DNA from: a bacterium
GTDB taxonomy: Bacteria; Coprothermobacterota; Coprothermobacteria; Coprothermobacterales; JAADFF01
DNA: 12,579 nucleotides
NCBI GenBank assembly: GCA_027063755.1
Contig: JAMORD010000018.1
Location: 1 to 12,579 of the forward strand
Direction of reading: 5' to 3'
The translations under genes and the position numbers were made by a program. Shown piece after piece: positions 1 through 8,990 of this stretch (the stretch's first letter is position 1; each line of letters opens with the position of its first letter). The notes beneath the pieces were generated by a model, which was not told where the DNA came from, ran no database searches, and saw only the letters and a program-made list of their open reading frames with translations.

Positions 1-3023
<3,023 letters not shown>

Positions 3024-3028
3024 CTATG

Positions 3029-3036
3029 CCCCCTTT
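3029..3036 (-). promoter_or_regulatory. ligA ribosome binding site with a G5 tract
   Basis: AAAGGGGG lies 8 nt before the ligA ATG. Its GGGGG core differs from the AGGAGG-type sites of most genes in the window. It is complementary to the CCCCC motifs of the adjacent C-rich RNA, so it could be masked in cis or in trans. Confidence 0.7.
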
Positions 3037-3059
3037 CACACCTCTACTTTATTCTACCC

Positions 3060-3095
3060 AAAAAGAGGAGAAGGACCCCTGGGGGTACGGGGTCC
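3060..3095 (-). terminator. Rho-independent terminator or attenuator upstream of ligA
   Basis: On the minus strand GGACCCC (3095-3089) pairs perfectly with GGGGTCC (3079-3073) around a 9-nt loop that contains CCCCC. A pyrimidine-rich tract ending in TTTTT (3064-3060) follows. It ends the candidate small RNA and probably also any read-through from the tRNA-Ser gene. It lies 40 nt upstream of the ligA start, so it could equally act as a ligA attenuator. Confidence 0.65.
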
Positions 3096-3156
3096 ATTAG
3101 GGGGATGCATTTTCTTCCGTCTGTGGAGAAGCGGGGGACACTTCTCCTCAGGGGGT
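3060..3156 (-). ncRNA. Candidate C-rich small RNA or structured ligA leader
   Basis: A transcript of about 97 nt is bounded by a good promoter and a U-run. Predicted structure from inspection: a 5' tail with CCCCC (3155-3151); hairpin 1 with GGAGAAG (3147-3141) pairing CTTCTCC (3131-3125) around a 9-nt loop holding CCCCC (3137-3133); an unpaired linker with CCCCC (3104-3100); and terminator hairpin 2 with CCCCC (3085-3081) in its loop. All four C5 motifs are therefore exposed. GAGGAGAAG (3149-3141) is also a perfect 9-nt complement of CTTCTCCTC (3073-3065) just before the U-run, so an alternative closed fold exists. C-rich unpaired motifs that bind SD sequences are known from Gram-positive small RNAs such as the RsaE/RoxS group. 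No sequence family is recognised here, and the function is inferred. It does not show the conserved SRP RNA apical domain. Confidence 0.5.
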
Positions 3157-3162
3157 AAGGAT

Positions 3163-3191
3163 ATACTACCAAGTCTTAAAACTGTCGTCAA
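3163..3191 (-). promoter_or_regulatory. Sigma-70-type promoter of the C-rich RNA (and possibly ligA)
   Basis: On the minus strand TTGACG (3191-3186) is separated by exactly 17 nt from TAGTAT (3168-3163). Each box differs from consensus at one or two positions. The expected start site is near A3156, immediately before the CCCCC tail. The promoter lies between the tRNA-Ser 3' end and the RNA, which argues that the RNA is an independent unit rather than tRNA trailer. Confidence 0.65.
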
Positions 3192-3220
3192 GGGTATTTG
3201 CTTAATATTTCTTAAAAGTT

Positions 3221-3313
3221 TGGCGGAGGGGGTGGGATTTGAACCCACGGGACGGCCTGGAACCGTCCAAGGGATTTCAAGTCCCCCGCATTCGTCCGCT
3301 CTGCCACCCCTCC
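3221..3313 (-). tRNA. tRNA-Ser(UGA)
   Basis: A complete 93-nt class II tRNA. The acceptor GGAGGGG (3313-3307) pairs with CCCCTCC, followed by discriminator G, typical of serine, and an encoded CCA (3223-3221). The D arm is GCAGAGCGGACGAATGC. The anticodon loop CTTGAAA has anticodon TGA and reads UCA-type serine codons. A long variable arm with a 6-bp stem (GGACGG/CCGTCC) is the class II mark, and the T arm is GTGGG-TTCAAAT-CCCAC. The two bases before the mature 5' end (GC) would extend the acceptor pairing but belong to the precursor. It is transcribed divergently from alr. Confidence 0.97.
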
Positions 3314-3333
3314 GCAATGGAAGACCATGGAGT

Positions 3334-3362
3334 ATTATATAACAAAAAGGTACCTCTCGGAA
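3334..3362 (-). promoter_or_regulatory. Probable promoter of tRNA-Ser
   Basis: A perfect TATAAT (3339-3334) lies on the minus strand with a weak -35, TTCCGA (3362-3357), 17 nt upstream. The start site would fall about 12 nt before the mature tRNA. The same A+T block (3333-3343) read on the plus strand gives TATTAT and TATAAC, so it may also carry the alr -10. I see no convincing plus-strand -35, because that position is inside the tRNA gene. Confidence 0.5.
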
Positions 3363-3374
3363 GGGGGAATTTGT

Positions 3375-4448
3375 ATGAAAACTGCTTTTATCAGTAAAAG
3401 CAGTATCGCTCACAACATCAGCGAAATTCGCAAGCTTACATCATCGGAGATACTTGCCATGGTAAAGGCAGACGCATATGGTCACGATGTGCACATTGTT
3501 GTGCCGGCACTACTTGAACTTGGTATAAAAAGATTTGGTGTGGCAACACTGCAAGAAGCACTTACTGTTTCACGACTGGGGGCTAAATGGATACTAATTA
3601 TGGGCACAACTGACCAATATGAACCATCTATACTTGATGAACTGGCCCTAAAGGGCATACGTATAGTCATCAATAACGCAGATTTTGGACGATTCGTGCT
3701 TGCAAATACGAAGAAACTAAAGGCACACATCATGATAGATACAGGTATGCACAGACATGGTATACTTTACTCCAATATAGACTCTATCAAGAAACTTCTT
3801 GCCACTTTTCCAGGTAGAATAGAAGGCATACTCACCCACTTTGCCAAAGCAGACAGCGACGAAGAGGTAACCCGCACCCAGATAAACAGGTTTATGTCCG
3901 TATTAAACGAAATACCACGAGAAGATCTTATTGTGCATGCAGCTAACAGCAGTGCCATATACAACTACCCAGAAGTGCACTTTGACATGGTCAGGCCTGG
4001 TATAGCCATATACGGATACAGTGAAATACCAGAATTTGACAAGAAACTTAAGAGGGTTATGCGGGTAGAAGCCACAGTATCAGACATAAGGGAAATACCA
4101 CCAGGTGAAGGGGTATCATATGGCTGGCGTTTTATTGCCGATAAACCCACAAGGGTGGCCACAGTGTCTATGGGATATGCCGATGGATACAAACGTATTC
4201 TCAGCTGTAAGGTATGGGCTGGTATCAAAGGCAAAACGGCAAGACAAATTGGGAATATAGCCATGGATTTTTCCATGTTTGATATAACAGACATTGATGG
4301 TGTCAAAGTGGGCGATAAAGTTGTTATTATGGGAGAGTGGAAAGAAGGCAGTATATGGGCAAATGATATGGCAAATCTTGCAGGAACAATACCCTACGAA
4401 ATACTTGTATCATTTGGAAAACGGGTAGAAAGGAAGGAGATAGAATGA
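3375..4448 (+). CDS. alr: Alanine racemase
   Basis: PLP enzyme converting L-alanine to D-alanine for peptidoglycan. The 357-residue protein has the Fold III layout: a TIM barrel with the PLP lysine Lys31 in AMVKADAYGHD (29-38), HAANSSA (188-194), VRPGIAIYG (206-214), then a C-terminal beta domain with catalytic Tyr249 in SYGWRF and IAMDFSMFDITD (296-306). Both catalytic residues are present and the length is close to the 360-390 usual for the family. The start at 3375 is preferred over an upstream ATG at 3327 because a strong SD (GGAAGGGGG) lies 7 nt before it and family proteins begin here. The SD contains AGGGGGA, complementary to UCCCCCU in the neighbouring C-rich RNA. The stop overlaps the next start as ATGA (4445-4448). 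Racemases for other amino acids share this fold, so alanine is the likely but unproven substrate. Confidence 0.93.
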   Translation: MKTAFISKSSIAHNISEIRKLTSSEILAMVKADAYGHDVHIVVPALLELGIKRFGVATLQEALTVSRLGAKWILIMGTTDQYEPSILDELALKGIRIVINNADFGRFVLANTKKLKAHIMIDTGMHRHGILYSNIDSIKKLLATFPGRIEGILTHFAKADSDEEVTRTQINRFMSVLNEIPREDLIVHAANSSAIYNYPEVHFDMVRPGIAIYGYSEIPEFDKKLKRVMRVEATVSDIREIPPGEGVSYGWRFIADKPTRVATVSMGYADGYKRILSCKVWAGIKGKTARQIGNIAMDFSMFDITDIDGVKVGDKVVIMGEWKEGSIWANDMANLAGTIPYEILVSFGKRVERKEIE

Positions 4449-5224
4449 AGGTCATATCAAGCAAAGACAACCCTACCTACAAAGAGATCAAGAAACTCCT
4501 CACATCATCCTCACACCGCAAGAAAACAGGCCTAACTGTTGCCATAGGGAGAAAAATAGTAGATGACATCGTTACCAGCCATCTATCAACCGATGTTAAA
4601 TATATCGTGCTGACCGATGAGAAAGATGTCTCATTCTATGAAGATTTTAACCTCATATTACTAAATCCCAAATTGGCTAAAACGCTTGATGATGTTATGG
4701 CAGACCAAGGTATTATGGCCGTAATAGAAAGACACTATGTAGATGCCAACAATATACCAGTACAAGGCCCCTTTCTCGTGCTTGATGGGGTATCAGACCC
4801 ACTTAATGTGGGAACACTTATTCGCACAGCTGTAGGACTACAGTATAAGGCCATACTGGTAGGAGAAGGAACAGCGGATCCTTTATCTCCTAAAGTTATA
4901 CGCTCATCAGCAGGATATAGCCTGTTTATTCCCATCTTCAAAGGGAAAAACAAAGATATATTCAAGATACTGAAAGATAGAGCCATAAAAGTTATCACAA
5001 CCTATATCCATCAAGAACACTGTAAGCCAACATTCAACACAAAACTTGACGATTTTGCCCTATGCCTTGGCAGTGAGGGAAAAGGACTCTCTGATATATG
5101 GAAAGAATATCCCGACAGCATAAACCTAATTCTTAAATCTATATCCATAGATTCATTTAATGTAGCAGTAGCCGGTAGCATACTCATGTATATACTGAAA
5201 ACAGGAGGTGAGCTCTGTGGGTAA
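4445..5224 (+). CDS. TrmH/SpoU-family RNA 2'-O-methyltransferase
   Basis: Probable SAM-dependent ribose 2'-O-methyltransferase of the SPOUT superfamily, 259 residues, acting on rRNA or tRNA. The N-terminal part (1-100) has the L30e-like substrate-binding pattern starting ISSKDNPTYKEIKKL. The trefoil-knot catalytic domain carries motif 1 LDGVSDPLNVGTLIRTA (113-129, with Asn121 and Arg127), motif 2 ADPLSPKVIRSSAG (144-157) and motif 3 LGSEGKGLS (208-216) plus SFNVAVAGSILMYIL (237-251), the SAM-binding knot. The target nucleotide cannot be read from sequence; RlmB-like and TsnR-like members both look like this. The N-terminal EG pair often seen near residue 34 is IG here. The SD AAGGAGA is 5 nt upstream, inside the end of alr, and the ATGA overlap indicates translational coupling. 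The 3' end overlaps the next gene by 8 nt. Confidence 0.92.
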   Translation: MKVISSKDNPTYKEIKKLLTSSSHRKKTGLTVAIGRKIVDDIVTSHLSTDVKYIVLTDEKDVSFYEDFNLILLNPKLAKTLDDVMADQGIMAVIERHYVDANNIPVQGPFLVLDGVSDPLNVGTLIRTAVGLQYKAILVGEGTADPLSPKVIRSSAGYSLFIPIFKGKNKDIFKILKDRAIKVITTYIHQEHCKPTFNTKLDDFALCLGSEGKGLSDIWKEYPDSINLILKSISIDSFNVAVAGSILMYILKTGGELCG

Positions 5225-5978
5225 GATTGCATTTGTAGGAGGAGGGACAAAAGGTATTGGCAAAGCCATTGTGAAAACACTTGTAGGTAAAGGTTATACA
5301 GTATATACAGCTTCAAGAAACGAAGACAATATTAAAGCTCTTTTAGAAGAACTACCTCATGTTATCGCCTATACAGGAGACTTGTCTAACAAAGACGATA
5401 TTAACCGTATATTTGACGACATTCTTGAAAAAGAAGGGCATATTGATATTTTGGTTAACAACCTCGGTGGTCCACCACCCGGCAACTTTGATGATATAGA
5501 TGATGAAACTTGGATAAAATCATTTTATCTAACATTCCTTAGCAAAGTAAGGATGATCAGGAAAGTGCTTCCCTGCATGAAACAGCAAAAATGGGGACGC
5601 ATTGTCAATATGGAATCGGTATCTGTGAAAATGCCATATCCCAACTTACTAACTTCAAACGCCATCAGACCGGCTGTTGTAGGTTTGTCTAAGCATTTAG
5701 CCTTTGAACTGGCCCCTTACAACATTACTGTCAATACCATAGCCACAGGTTTAACCGCAACCCAGCGTATGGAAAATCTTATAAACTATGCAGCAAACCA
5801 GAAAGGCATAACATATGAAGAAGAGGAAAAACTTCGCGTTAAAGATGTGCCCATGGGTAGACTGGCAAAACCTGAAGAGATAGCTGCAGCTGTTGCGTTT
5901 CTCGTATCCGATGAGGCATCATTTATTACAGGTGCCGTCATACCTGTAGATGGTGGCTGGGTTAAGTGCACCCTATAG
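5217..5978 (+). CDS. Atypical short-chain dehydrogenase/reductase-like protein (active-site Tyr and Lys replaced)
   Basis: A Rossmann-fold protein of 253 residues with the overall SDR plan: GGGTKGIG (8-15) in place of TGxxxGIG, NNLGGP (81-86) in place of NNAG, a Ser-containing strand MESVSV (132-137), VNTIATG (172-178) in place of the usual VNxIxPG, and the C-terminal FITGAVIPVDGGW (236-248). The canonical YxxxK catalytic pair should fall at residues 147 and 151, but the sequence there is SNAIR: Ser replaces Tyr and Arg replaces Lys. This matches a known divergent BKR-like SDR subgroup that lacks the classical tetrad. It probably still binds NAD(P) but may not use the standard mechanism; do not read it as a proven FabG. 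The GTG at 5217 is chosen because AGGAGG ends 8 nt before it; the in-frame GTG at 5208 overlaps that SD. It is the last gene of the alr operon, followed by a strong hairpin. Confidence 0.88.
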   Translation: MGKIAFVGGGTKGIGKAIVKTLVGKGYTVYTASRNEDNIKALLEELPHVIAYTGDLSNKDDINRIFDDILEKEGHIDILVNNLGGPPPGNFDDIDDETWIKSFYLTFLSKVRMIRKVLPCMKQQKWGRIVNMESVSVKMPYPNLLTSNAIRPAVVGLSKHLAFELAPYNITVNTIATGLTATQRMENLINYAANQKGITYEEEEKLRVKDVPMGRLAKPEEIAAAVAFLVSDEASFITGAVIPVDGGWVKCTL

Positions 5979-5987
5979 GCAACACTA

Positions 5988-6020
5988 AAGGGCAAACAGG
6001 ACTATTCCCTGTTTGCCCTT
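5988..6020. terminator. Bidirectional terminator between convergent operons
   Basis: A perfect 13-bp inverted repeat, AAGGGCAAACAGG (5988-6000) and CCTGTTTGCCCTT (6008-6020), has a 7-nt loop. It is followed by T-rich sequence on both strands (TTATTT to the right, TTTAGTGTT to the left). It ends the plus-strand operon 9 nt after the SDR stop. Its right arm forms the last codons of the convergent LOG-like gene. Confidence 0.88.
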
Positions 6021-6556
6021 ATTTCTCTAAGAATCTTCATAACATCTTCTATACTATCAGCTATATATACCCCACCGGCAAGGCGGTAATCAAGGGAGTT
6101 GCCATTTAGTGATGTGTCTTCTTCCAGTATCTTAATAATCCTATCCGTCCAGCCCCCGGTTCCCCTCATGAGTATGAGGGGCTTTCTATATGAATAGGCC
6201 ATAAATATCTCAATAGAAGTACCTGCTGCACCACCAATAGATACTACAGCATCGGCAGAGTTTAAAAGCACTCCTGAACGCATAGCCATATCAAGACCTG
6301 TAGAAATCTCTATAGCATAAGGGGTAATACCCCCAGAAGCATAAGGAGTTATCCCCAAGACAATAGCCCCCTCCTCTGCTGCCCCCTTACTAACAAGGTG
6401 CATCACACCATCTCTACCGCCGGTCAATACTACATATTTCTCTTTTCCTAATGCATTCCCCAAACGAAGGGCTATATCGGAAACATGGGAAACAGGAGGC
6501 TTATCAATGTCTCCCGCATACCCAATAACGGCAACTTTAAACATATCTCTATACAT
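6002..6556 (-). CDS. LOG-like Rossmann-fold nucleotide-binding protein (TIGR00725 type)
   Basis: A 184-residue protein of the TIGR00725/LOG-like superfamily. Visible marks are FKVAVIGYAG (6-15), YVVLTGGRDGVMHLVSKGA (41-59), GITPYA (repeated near 68-81) and SIGGAAGTSIEI (105-116), which aligns with the GG..GT..E phosphate-binding loop of LOG proteins. True LOG enzymes cut nucleoside 5'-monophosphates to free base and ribose 5-phosphate; TIGR00725 relatives are mostly uncharacterised, and some are called molybdenum cofactor carriers. No function is assigned. The start at 6556 has AAGGAGATGA upstream, overlapping the stop of psuK; the ATG at 6544 is an alternative. It ends the operon, and its final codons form the terminator stem. 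Its position after psuG and psuK suggests a link with nucleotide breakdown, which is inference. Confidence 0.85.
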   Translation of the reverse strand: MYRDMFKVAVIGYAGDIDKPPVSHVSDIALRLGNALGKEKYVVLTGGRDGVMHLVSKGAAEEGAIVLGITPYASGGITPYAIEISTGLDMAMRSGVLLNSADAVVSIGGAAGTSIEIFMAYSYRKPLILMRGTGGWTDRIIKILEEDTSLNGNSLDYRLAGGVYIADSIEDVMKILREIRANRE

Positions 6557-6570
6557 AGTTTATCATCTCC

Positions 6571-7395
6571 TTAAATATCAGACGAATAACTCTCAAGACT
6601 CATACGGGCATAATCCAAAGCAGCTTTCACACTCTCCATAAGATCAATACCCATCAATAAATGATGATAGATCACAGCAGCAGTAAATGTATCCCCTGCT
6701 CCAGTATCATCTACATAATCGTGAACAGGAGCAAAGTGAACATTATTAATCTTTCCTCTATGCCAAATAGATATGCTGCTATGGCTTGTACCTATAAGAA
6801 TGTCTTTAGGTCTAATATTTTTTACGAATTCCAGCTCTTCCCTATTTACAATAGCCATGTTTACACGCTCAACAACATGTATAACAGACTCCAATTTCTT
6901 AGGAGAAGCAGGAACCATAACAGTAAACACTCCTCTCTTCTGGGCCTCTTCTACAATCTTTTCAATGAGCTGTGGTGAGAGGTTGGTATCAAAGATCCAT
7001 ATACCAGCATCTGCAACAAAGTCTTTGATATCATCCCACACAAGCTCATATGCTGGATTTTTACCGGCAACACCAATAATTGTCTTTCCATGATTATCAA
7101 GCACACCCACATATGTTCCAGTATATCCCTTATCTATAACATATACATCTATATCTTGCCTATCTAAACTGGCCCTGATTGTCAATCCCCATTCATCGGT
7201 ACTAAACGATGTAATGAGAGATACCACAGCCCCTAGTGTTGCCAGTGTAGAGGTGATATTCCGTGCTACACCACCGGGAGTAATATATACCTCACCAGGA
7301 TTGGAATTGCCCAGTACCGGGGGAACATTACTTCTACCCTTTATATCTATATTGCTTCCCCCTATAATAAGCACAGGTGTAACATCCATCTTCAT
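6571..7395 (-). CDS. psuK: PfkB-family kinase, probable pseudouridine kinase
   Basis: Probable kinase phosphorylating pseudouridine to pseudouridine 5'-phosphate with ATP. The product is 274 residues from the chosen start, slightly shorter than the usual 300-plus. It has the PfkB N-terminal signature LIIGGSNIDIKG (9-20), the glycine loop TPGGVARNI (39-47), and the C-terminal signature DDTGAGDTF (229-237) with catalytic base Asp235. GGSNIDIKG resembles the start of pseudouridine kinases more than ribokinase or fructokinase. The assignment rests mainly on the directly adjacent psuG, whose substrate is this kinase's product; adenosine or ribose kinase cannot be excluded from this protein alone. 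Start: GTG 7404, ATG 7401 and ATG 7395 are in frame. AAGGTGA (7407-7401), overlapping the psuG stop, best fits 7395. Confidence 0.85.
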   Translation of the reverse strand: MKMDVTPVLIIGGSNIDIKGRSNVPPVLGNSNPGEVYITPGGVARNITSTLATLGAVVSLITSFSTDEWGLTIRASLDRQDIDVYVIDKGYTGTYVGVLDNHGKTIIGVAGKNPAYELVWDDIKDFVADAGIWIFDTNLSPQLIEKIVEEAQKRGVFTVMVPASPKKLESVIHVVERVNMAIVNREELEFVKNIRPKDILIGTSHSSISIWHRGKINNVHFAPVHDYVDDTGAGDTFTAAVIYHHLLMGIDLMESVKAALDYARMSLESYSSDI

Positions 7396-7405
7396 ACTCA
7401 TCACC

Positions 7406-8290
7406 TTACAGGAACCTTGCTATAGCACCAGCAACACGGGCATTGTTTACAAGCAAAGCAATATTGGCCTCTACCACTTTATCTCCTAACCTGTCTGCAA
7501 TACGCGATAATAGGAACGGGGTTACATCCTTACCGGTAATATTTTTCTCTTCCATCTCCTCAAGAACACTCTCCATAATACTCTCCATTTCAGACTGAGG
7601 AATAGCCTTATCTTCAGGAATGGGATTAGCAAGAAGCATACCTTTATCTAAACCTACCGCCTTATGTGCTCTCCAATAAGCAGCAACCTGATTAGGCGTT
7701 TCAAAGCTATGGCGTAGTTTCAATACTGTCTTACCCGTATAAAACGCAGGAAACACACTTGTCTGATATCCAAGCACCGGCACTCCTAAGGTCTCAAGAT
7801 ACTCCAGAGTCTTTGGTAAATCAAGAATACTCTTAGCACCAGATGACACCACCATTACCGGTATTGTTGCCAAAGCATGCATGTCGGCAGAAATATCCCA
7901 TGTCCTCTCCACATGGCGGTGTACACCTCCAATACCACCTGTGGCAAATATCTCTATACCCACCTTATGGGCTATCCACATTGTGGCACTTACCGTGGTC
8001 CCTCCGTTCCACTTAGCATATACAGCCAGTGGAATATCTCTAATAGATACCTTTTGCCTATTATCTACAGTGCCAAGCATCTCTATTTCATCAAGTGCAA
8101 GTCCTACCTTAATAACACCATTGACAATACCTATAGTGGCAGGAACTGCTCCTGCTTCCCTTACAGCCTTTTCCATCTGAAGAACAGCTTCTACATTTTT
8201 AGGATATGGCAGGCCATGTGTTAGCACTGCTGTTTCCAGTGCAACAACATGAGATTTTCCCACTACTTCTTTAGAAACATATATATGCAT
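7406..8290 (-). CDS. psuG: Pseudouridine-5'-phosphate glycosidase
   Basis: Splits pseudouridine 5'-phosphate at its C-C glycosidic bond to uracil and ribose 5-phosphate (reversible in vitro), a manganese-dependent cytoplasmic enzyme. At 294 residues it is of near-normal length. Family landmarks are VVALETAVLTHGLPYP (15-30), QKVSIRDIP (79-87), GGTTVSATM (96-104), IFATGGIGGVHR (114-125), DISADMHAL (132-140), GAKSILDLPKTLEYLETLGV (151-170) and LLANPIPE (219-226). Glu19, Lys80 and Lys153 match the catalytic Glu and two Lys of the E. coli enzyme by position and context, and the conserved Asp for the metal lies in DISAD. The SD AAGGAGGTGA is strong and doubles as the last two Arg codons and stop of the preceding glycosyltransferase gene. 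It is followed directly by the kinase that would supply its substrate. Confidence 0.95.
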   Translation of the reverse strand: MHIYVSKEVVGKSHVVALETAVLTHGLPYPKNVEAVLQMEKAVREAGAVPATIGIVNGVIKVGLALDEIEMLGTVDNRQKVSIRDIPLAVYAKWNGGTTVSATMWIAHKVGIEIFATGGIGGVHRHVERTWDISADMHALATIPVMVVSSGAKSILDLPKTLEYLETLGVPVLGYQTSVFPAFYTGKTVLKLRHSFETPNQVAAYWRAHKAVGLDKGMLLANPIPEDKAIPQSEMESIMESVLEEMEEKNITGKDVTPFLLSRIADRLGDKVVEANIALLVNNARVAGAIARFL

Positions 8291-8294
8291 AGTG

Positions 8295-8990
8295 TCACCT
8301 CCTTATAGCCTTCTTTACCCATCGCTCCACATTTCTTACAAAGGCTAATACTATATCTTTATACATACCAATACGCATTTGGGTACCTGTCTTAAAACCA
8401 TACTTCTCCTCTTTCATAATCTGGGCTACTCCCCAAAGTTTTACATACTCAACTCTAAGGTTATGCTCTTTGGCAAATCGCCTAAGACCTTCTTCTATAC
8501 CATATCCGCTGATATCACCATATTCTTCAAAAAATTTACGAAACATATCTGCTTTCATAGCCCTCTGGCCAGATATATGAGGAACAAGACTTTGGGAAAG
8601 ATGAGTGGTAACACGACCACCAAGCAACAGTCCAATCGTCATATCTGCCCTGCCTCTCAGCACAGGCTCAAGAAGATCATAAACATGAGAAGGATGCAGC
8701 CCTGTCAAATCAGCATCAAATAAAACGACATACTTGCAGCGACGAATATATTTTGAGGCTATCTTCAAAGCTTGGGCTTTACCCACATTCTCTGGAATAA
8801 TTAAAACAGTGGCCCCCGACATAGCTGCATCAAGCGAAGTCTTATCGGTAGAACCATCATCTACAACAAGCACATAGTGCAAAAGGTGCCTGAGAACTTT
8901 AGCAATCCCAGACACTCTTCCCTCTTCATTAAATGCTGGAACTATGGCACATACCTTCTTAGACTTAATATGTATATTCTCACTGCCCAT
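8295..8990 (-). CDS. Family-2 glycosyltransferase (GT-A fold, DPM1-like)
   Basis: A soluble glycosyltransferase of 231 residues. It has the GT2 opening VCAIVPAFNEE (13-23), the nucleotide-binding VVDDGSTDKT (42-51), NVGKAQAL (68-75), the metal-binding DAD (92-94) and an SGQRAM segment (140-145) similar to the acceptor-side motif of dolichyl/polyprenyl-phosphate sugar transferases. There are no transmembrane helices. It probably moves a sugar from a nucleotide sugar to a lipid or glycan in the cytoplasm; donor and acceptor are unknown. The start at 8990 is preferred to an in-frame ATG at 9071 because AGGAGG lies 7 nt upstream and the GT fold begins shortly after. It overlaps the proS end by 11 nt, and its own last codons form the psuG SD, so three genes are translationally linked. 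Confidence 0.88.
   Translation of the reverse strand: MGSENIHIKSKKVCAIVPAFNEEGRVSGIAKVLRHLLHYVLVVDDGSTDKTSLDAAMSGATVLIIPENVGKAQALKIASKYIRRCKYVVLFDADLTGLHPSHVYDLLEPVLRGRADMTIGLLLGGRVTTHLSQSLVPHISGQRAMKADMFRKFFEEYGDISGYGIEEGLRRFAKEHNLRVEYVKLWGVAQIMKEEKYGFKTGTQMRIGMYKDIVLAFVRNVERWVKKAIRR

Noticed and set aside
3081-3155. G-quadruplex from five G4-G5 tracts on the plus strand
   Set aside because: The tracts are real, but loop lengths up to 28 nt and the clear hairpins and promoter on the other strand make an RNA element the better explanation. It remains possible in single-stranded DNA.
3060-3156. Signal recognition particle RNA or 6S RNA as the identity of the C-rich RNA
   Set aside because: There is a GGAA next to a C-G closing pair (ACGGAAGA), but the flanking bases do not form the SRP domain IV stem and the conserved AGCAGCC-type side is missing. 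The size and two-hairpin layout do not fit the long bulged 6S rod.
3327-3374. Extended N-terminus for alanine racemase from ATG 3327
   Set aside because: It would add 16 residues not seen in the family, has no SD, and would overlap the -10 region. ATG 3375 has a strong SD.
3054-3413. 119-codon open frame on the minus strand across tRNA-Ser and the C-rich RNA
   Set aside because: Its middle is simply the translated tRNA gene, and its ends run through the alr start region and the terminator. No SD, no recognisable domain.
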